The notes under the pieces were generated by a model. It was not told the DNA's origin. It ran no database searches and saw nothing but the letters and a program-made list of their open reading frames with translations. The position numbers and the translations under genes were made by a program. A stretch of 64,000 nucleotides of DNA from Ptiloglossa arizonensis (Eukaryota; Arthropoda; Insecta; Hymenoptera; Colletidae): positions 186,001 through 250,000 of the forward strand of contig NW_027478902.1 in the NCBI RefSeq assembly GCF_051014685.1, in the 5' to 3' direction. Numbering within the stretch: position 1 is the stretch's first letter; every line of letters begins with the position of its first letter. Shown piece by piece: positions 58,947 to 64,000 of this stretch.

Positions 58947-60247
58947 TTACACGTTATAGGTTATACCTTATACGTTATACGTTATACGTTATACGTTAAA
59001 AGTTATACGTTATACGTTACACGTTATACGTTATACGTTACACGTTATACGTTATACGTTACACGTTATACGTTATACGTTATACGTTATACGTTATACG
59101 TTATACGTTATACGCTATACGTTATACGTTATACGTTATACGTTATACGTTATACGTTATACGTAATACGTTACACGTTATTCGTTAAACGTTATACGTT
59201 AAACGTTATACGTTATATGTTATACGTTATACGTAATATGTGATACGTTATACGATTTACGTTATTCGTTATACGTTCTTCGTTATGCGTTGTACAGTAT
59301 ACGTTGTGCGCTATACGTTATACGTTAAACGTGATACATTATACGTTATACGTTATACGTTATACGTTATACGATATACGTTATACGTTATACGTTATAC
59401 GTTATACGTTATACGTTATACGTTATACGTTATACGTTATACGTTATACGTTATGCGTTATACGTTATACGTTATACGTTATACGTCATACGTTATACGT
59501 TATACGTTATACGTTATACATTATACGTTTTACGTTATACGTCATAGGTTACACGATACACGTTGTACGTTATACGTAATATGTAATACGTTATACGTTT
59601 TACGTTATTCGTTATACGTTCTTCGATACACGTTGTACGTCATACGTTATGCGTTATACGTTACACGTTATATGTTATTCGTTATACGTTATACGTTATA
59701 CGTTATACGTTATACGTTATACGTTATACGTTATACGTTATACGTTATACGTTATACGTTATACGTTATACGTTATACGTTATACGTTATACGTTATACG
59801 TTATACGTTATACGTTATACGTTATACGTTATACGTTATACGTTATACGTTATACGTTATACGTTATACGTTATACGTTATACGTTATACGTTATACGTT
59901 ATACGTTATACGTTATACGTTATACGTTATACGTTATACGTTATACGTTATACGTTATACGTTATACATCATAGCTTACACGATACACGTTATACGTCAT
60001 ACGTTATACGTTACAATTATACGTCACACGTTATGCGTTATACGTTACACGTTATAGGTTATACCTTAGACGTTATACGTTATACGTTATACGTTAAAAG
60101 TTATACGTTATACGTTACACGTTATACGTTATACGTTACACGTTATACGTTATACGTTACACGTTATACGTTATACGTTATACGTTATACGTTATACGTT
60201 ATACGTTATACGTTATACGTTATACGTTATACGTTATACGTTATACG
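58947..60247 (+). repeat. 1.3-kb tandem unit, copy a
   Basis: It starts at TTACACG-TTATAGG-TTATACC and contains TTAAAAG, CTATACG, TAATACG, a TTATTCG-TTAAACG pair, A2 (59234), the train with TTATACA before TTTTACG, a 40-unit tract and TTATACA-TCATAGC. The next unit repeats it at an offset of 1,301, then 1,308, then 1,336. TTAGACG near 60067 is private to this copy. CTATACG near 59114 and TTACACG-TTATTCG near 59170 occur in both copies and in no other A2 approach seen. Confidence 0.9.
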
Positions 60248-61304
60248 TTACACGTTATAGGTTATACCTTATACGTTATACGTTATACGTTATACGTTAA
60301 AAGTTATACGTTATACGTTACACGTTATACGTTATACGTTACACGTTATACGTTATACGTTATACGTTACACGTTATACGTTATACGTTATACGTTATAC
60401 GTTATACGTTATACGTTATACGCTATACGTTATACGTTATACGTTATACGTTATACGTTATACGTTATACGTAATACGTTACACGTTATTCGTTAAACGT
60501 TATACGTTAAACGTTATACGTTATATGTTATACGTTATACGTAATATGTGATACGTTATACGATTTACGTTATTCGTTATACGTTCTTCGTTATGCGTTG
60601 TACAGTATACGTTGTGCGCTATACGTTATACGTTAAACGTGATACATTATACGTTATACGTTATACGTTATACGTTATACGATATACGTTATACGTTATA
60701 CGTTATACGTTATACGTTATACGTTATACGTTATACGTTATACGTTATACGTTATACGTTATGCGTTATACGTTATACGTTATACGTTATACGTCATACG
60801 TTATACGTTATACGTTATACGTTATACATTATACGTTTTACGTTATACGTCATAGGTTACACGATACACGTTGTACGTTATACGTAATATGTAATACGTT
60901 ATACGTTTTACGTTATTCGTTATACGTTCTTCGATACACGTTGTACGTCATACGTTATGCGTTATACGTTACACGTTATATGTTATTCGTTATACGTTAT
61001 ACGTTATACGTTATACGTTATACGTTATACGTTATACGTTATACGTTATACGTTATACGTTATACGTTATACGTTATACGTTATACGTTATACGTTATAC
61101 GTTATACGTTATACGTTATACGTTATACGTTATACGTTATACGTTATACGTTATACGTTATACGTTATACGTTATACGTTATACGTTATACGTTATACGT
61201 TATACGTTATACGTTATACGTTATACGTTATACGTTATACGTTATACGTTATACGTTATACGTTATACGTTATACGTTATACGTTATACGTTATACGTTA
61301 TACA
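60248..61304 (+). repeat. 1.3-kb tandem unit, copy b
   Basis: A2 lies at 60542 and the perfect tract at 60990-61297 has 44 units, four more than copy a, which accounts for the 28-base rise in offset. One additional TTACACG lies near 60369. The homology continues through the B module at 61305 into the first part of the 1,019-bp unit. Confidence 0.9.
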
Positions 61305-62323
61305 TCATAGCTTACACGATACACGTTATACGTCATACGTTATACGTTACAATTATACGTCACACGTTATGCGTTATACGTTACACGTTATAGGTTATAC
61401 CTTATACGTTATACGTTATACGTTATACGTTAAAAGTTATACGTTATACGTTACACGTTATACGTTATACGTTACACGTTATACGTTATACGTTACACGT
61501 TATACGTTATACGTTATACGTTATACGTTATACGTTATACGTTATACGTTATACGTTATACGTTATACGTTATACGTTATACGTTACACGTTATACGTTA
61601 TACGTCACACGTTATACGTTATACGTTGCACGTTATACGTTATACGTTATACGTTATACGTTATACGTTATACGTTATACGTTATAGGTTATACATTATA
61701 CGTTATACGTTATATAATACTTTATACGTTATACGTTACACGTTACACGTTATACGTTATACGTCACACGTAATACGTTATACGTTATACGTTATACGTT
61801 ATACGTTATACGTTATACGTTATACGTTATACGTTATACGTTATACGTTATACGTTATACGTTATACGTTATACGTTATACGTTATACGTTATACGTTAT
61901 ACGTTATACGTTATACGTTATACGTTATACGATTTACGTTATTCGTTATACGTTCTTCGTTATGCGTTGTACGTTATACGTTGTGCGTTATACGTTACAC
62001 GTTATACGTTATACGTCACACGTTATACGTTATACGTTATACGTTATACGTTATATGTTATACGTTATGCGTAATATGTAATACGTTATACGTTTTACGT
62101 TATTCGTTATACGTTCTTCGTTACACGTTGTACGTTATACGTTATTCGTTATACGTTACGCGTTATACGTTATTCGTTATACGTTATACGTTATACGTTA
62201 TACGTTATACGTTATACGTTATACGTTATTCGTTATACGTTATACGTTATACGTTATACGTTACCCGTTATACGTTATACGTTACACGTTATACGTTATA
62301 CGTTATACGTTATACGTTATACG
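61305..62323 (+). repeat. 1,019-bp tandem unit, copy a
   Basis: TCATAGC (61305), the TTATAGG-TTATACC pair, TTAAAAG, TTGCACG, TTATAGG-TTATACA, D (61710), A1 (61932) and its train. Every anchor recurs exactly 1,019 bases later. This unit also matches 52.93-53.9 kb at offsets of 8,372 and 8,365. Since 1,019 is not a multiple of seven (phase is lost at B and D), the constant offset shows that the copies have not changed length since duplication, up to about 62.18 kb. Confidence 0.92.
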
Positions 62324-63384
62324 TCATAGCTTACACGATACACGTTATACGTCATACGTTATACGTTACAATTATACGTCACACGTTATGCGTTATACGT
62401 TACACGTTATAGGTTATACCTTATACGTTATACGTTATACGTTATACGTTAAAAGTTATACGTTATACGTTACACGTTATACGTTATACGTTACACGTTA
62501 TACGTTATACGTTACACGTTATACGTTATACGTTATACGTTATACGTTATACGTTATACGTTATACGTTATACGTTATACGTTATACGTTATACGTTATA
62601 CGTTACACGTTATACGTTATACGTCACACGTTATACGTTATACGTTGCACGTTATACGTTATACGTTATACGTTATACGTTATACGTTATACGTTATACG
62701 TTATAGGTTATACATTATACGTTATACGTTATATAATACTTTATACGTTATACGTTACACGTTACACGTTATACGTTATACGTCACACGTAATACGTTAT
62801 ACGTTATACGTTATACGTTATACGTTATACGTTATACGTTATACGTTATACGTTATACGTTATACGTTATACGTTATACGTTATACGTTATACGTTATAC
62901 GTTATACGTTATACGTTATACGTTATACGTTATACGTTATACGTTATACGATTTACGTTATTCGTTATACGTTCTTCGTTATGCGTTGTACGTTATACGT
63001 TGTGCGTTATACGTTACACGTTATACGTTATACGTCACACGTTATACGTTATACGTTATACGTTATACGTTATATGTTATACGTTATGCGTAATATGTAA
63101 TACGTTATACGTTTTACGTTATTCGTTATACGTTCTTCGTTACACGTTGTACGTTATACGTTATTCGTTATACGTTACGCGTTATACGTTATTCGTTATA
63201 CGTTATACGTTATACGTTATACGTTATACGTTATACGTTATACGTTATACGTTATACGTTATACGTTATACGTTATACGTTATACGTTATACGTTATACG
63301 TTATACGTTATACGTTATACGTTATACGTTATACGTTATACGTTATACGTTATACGTTATACGTTATACGTTATACGTTATACG
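62324..63384 (+). repeat. 1,019-bp tandem unit, copy b, with altered right end
   Basis: It matches copy a through D (62729), A1 (62951) and TTACGCG. After TTATTCG near 63195 it runs into a canonical tract to TTAGACG (63385), where copy a has a second TTATTCG and TTACCCG before its B module. The change point joins an A1 train directly to the kind of long tract that normally follows A2, so a recombination junction is likely near 63.2 kb. Confidence 0.88.
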
Positions 63385-64000
63385 TTAGACGTTACACGTT
63401 ATACGTTATACGTTATACGTTACACGTTATACGTTATACGTTAAACGTTCTACGTTATACGTTATACGTTATACGTTATACGTTATACGTTATACGTTAT
63501 ACGTTATACGTTATACGTTATACGTTATACGTTATACGTTATACGTTATACGTTATACGTTATACGTCATAGCTTACACGATACACGTTATACGTCATAC
63601 GTTATACGTTACAATTATACGTCACACGTTATACGTTATACGTTACACGTTATACGTTATACCTTATACGTTATACGTTATACGTTATACGTTAATAGTT
63701 ATACGTTATACGTTACACGTTATACGTTATACGTTACACGTTATACGTTATACGTTACACGTTATACGTTATACGTTATACGTTATACGTTATACGTTAT
63801 ACGTTATACGTTATACGTTATACGTTATACGTTATACGTTATATGTTATACGTTATGCGTAATATGTAATACGTTATACGTTTTACGTTATTCGTTATAC
63901 GTTCTTCGTTACACGTTGTACGTTATACGTTATTCGTTATACGTTACGCGTTATACGTTATTCGTTATACGTTATACGTTATACGTTATACGTTATACGT
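63385..64000 (+). repeat. Right edge: copy of 55.84-56.46 kb
   Basis: TTAGACG (63385), TCATAGC (63567), TTAATAG (63692) and TTATATG (63839) match 55841, 56023, 56148 and 56295 at one constant offset of 7,544 bases. The homology reaches the end of the window, so the duplicated segment is at least 616 bases and its right end is not seen. No array edge is present. Confidence 0.88.

Larger units (their letters stand above)
1..64000 (+). repeat. Heptanucleotide satellite array, unit TTATACG
   Basis: Every stretch of the window resolves into 7-base units, mostly TTATACG, all in one orientation; the complementary unit CGTATAA is never seen in tandem. The canonical unit is T3 A2 C1 G1 (28.6% GC). 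Common variants change the first five positions (TTACACG, TTATTCG, TTATGCG, TTAAACG, TTCTACG, TTGTACG, TCATACG, TTTTACG) and keep the final CG. A small set of units of other lengths (6, 8, 13 or 19 bases between CGs) breaks the phase at recurring places. No stretch of even 30 bases looks unrelated to the unit. No gene, RNA or mobile element interrupts it, and both ends lie inside the array. Role is not shown by sequence; satellites of this kind usually lie in constitutive heterochromatin or centromeres of eukaryotes. Species and chromosome position cannot be told. Confidence 0.99.

Noticed and set aside
1..64000. Telomere repeat, suggested by the 7-bp unit as in plant-type telomeres
   Set aside because: Telomere units carry a run of G on one strand (TTTAGGG and relatives). 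TTATACG has a single G and no strand G bias, and the array is rich in variants and higher-order blocks, unlike a telomerase product.
125..64000. CRISPR array, suggested by regularly spaced repeats
   Set aside because: The spacers between anchors are themselves the satellite unit, vary in length by sevens, and are not unique sequences. No cas genes are present.
1..64000. Nucleosome-phased repeat, since 147 equals 21 units
   Set aside because: Any multiple of seven near 147 would fit, and no feature of the array repeats at 147 or near 170 bases. The numerical match carries no evidence.
1..64000. Pure assembly artefact
   Set aside because: Not excluded, but made less likely by consistent whole-unit lengths, nested variants that fit a duplication history, and rarity of private phase breaks. 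Raw long reads would decide; collapse or false duplication of individual blocks remains possible.

Overview
The whole 64,000-base window is one satellite DNA array. Its unit is a heptanucleotide, TTATACG read on the given strand, repeated head to tail about 9,100 times. I found no unique sequence, inverted block, transposon, RNA gene, CRISPR array or credible protein gene. The array is already running at base 1 and still running at base 64,000, so neither edge is seen. An uninterrupted heptamer satellite of this size, with higher-order structure, points to eukaryotic heterochromatin (pericentromere, centromere, subtelomere or a sex or B chromosome). The species cannot be told from the sequence, and the motif matches no telomere repeat I know.

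Four levels of organisation are visible. (1) The heptamer: the canonical unit is 2/7 GC and carries one CpG. (2) A 14-bp dimer, TTATACG alternating with TTACACG, in tracts of up to about 180 bp. (3) Fixed 'anchor' modules of 50-110 bp, made of specific variant heptamers, which recur in the same order, joined by perfect TTATACG runs of up to 56 units. (4) Kilobase-scale tandem duplications of these modules, with periods near 0.25, 0.36, 0.67, 0.95, 1.02, 1.3, 1.65, 1.85, 2.6, 2.83 and 6.4-6.75 kb, some nested in others.

Layout. 1-4.1 kb: one A1 module, dimer tracts, then three A2-led blocks. 4.1-5.7 kb: block P, recurring as a 1,655-bp tandem pair at 9.9-13.0 kb. 5.7-9.9 kb and 13.3-15.1 kb: C modules, dimers and D junctions. 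15.1-20.1 kb: A1-B blocks with dimers. 20.1-24.6 kb: A2 blocks, including a 1.86-kb tandem pair. 24.6-27.3 kb: a 672-bp tandem pair. 28.2-33.8 kb: a 2.83-kb tandem pair, inside a 5.9-kb block copied again at 35.3-41.2 kb. 39.6-52.45 kb: two 6.4-kb units in direct tandem. 51-64 kb: successive 1.8-, 2.6-, 1.3- and 1.0-kb duplications.

The long plus-strand open frames are a by-product of the unit: 7 is not a multiple of 3, so all three frames read the same seven-residue cycle with no stop, while the minus strand has TAA every 21 bases in every frame. The features of most interest are the near-invariant CpG in almost every unit, whole-unit length changes between otherwise matching duplicates, and variants that separate copies left of about 24 kb from copies right of about 27 kb and so record an expansion history.
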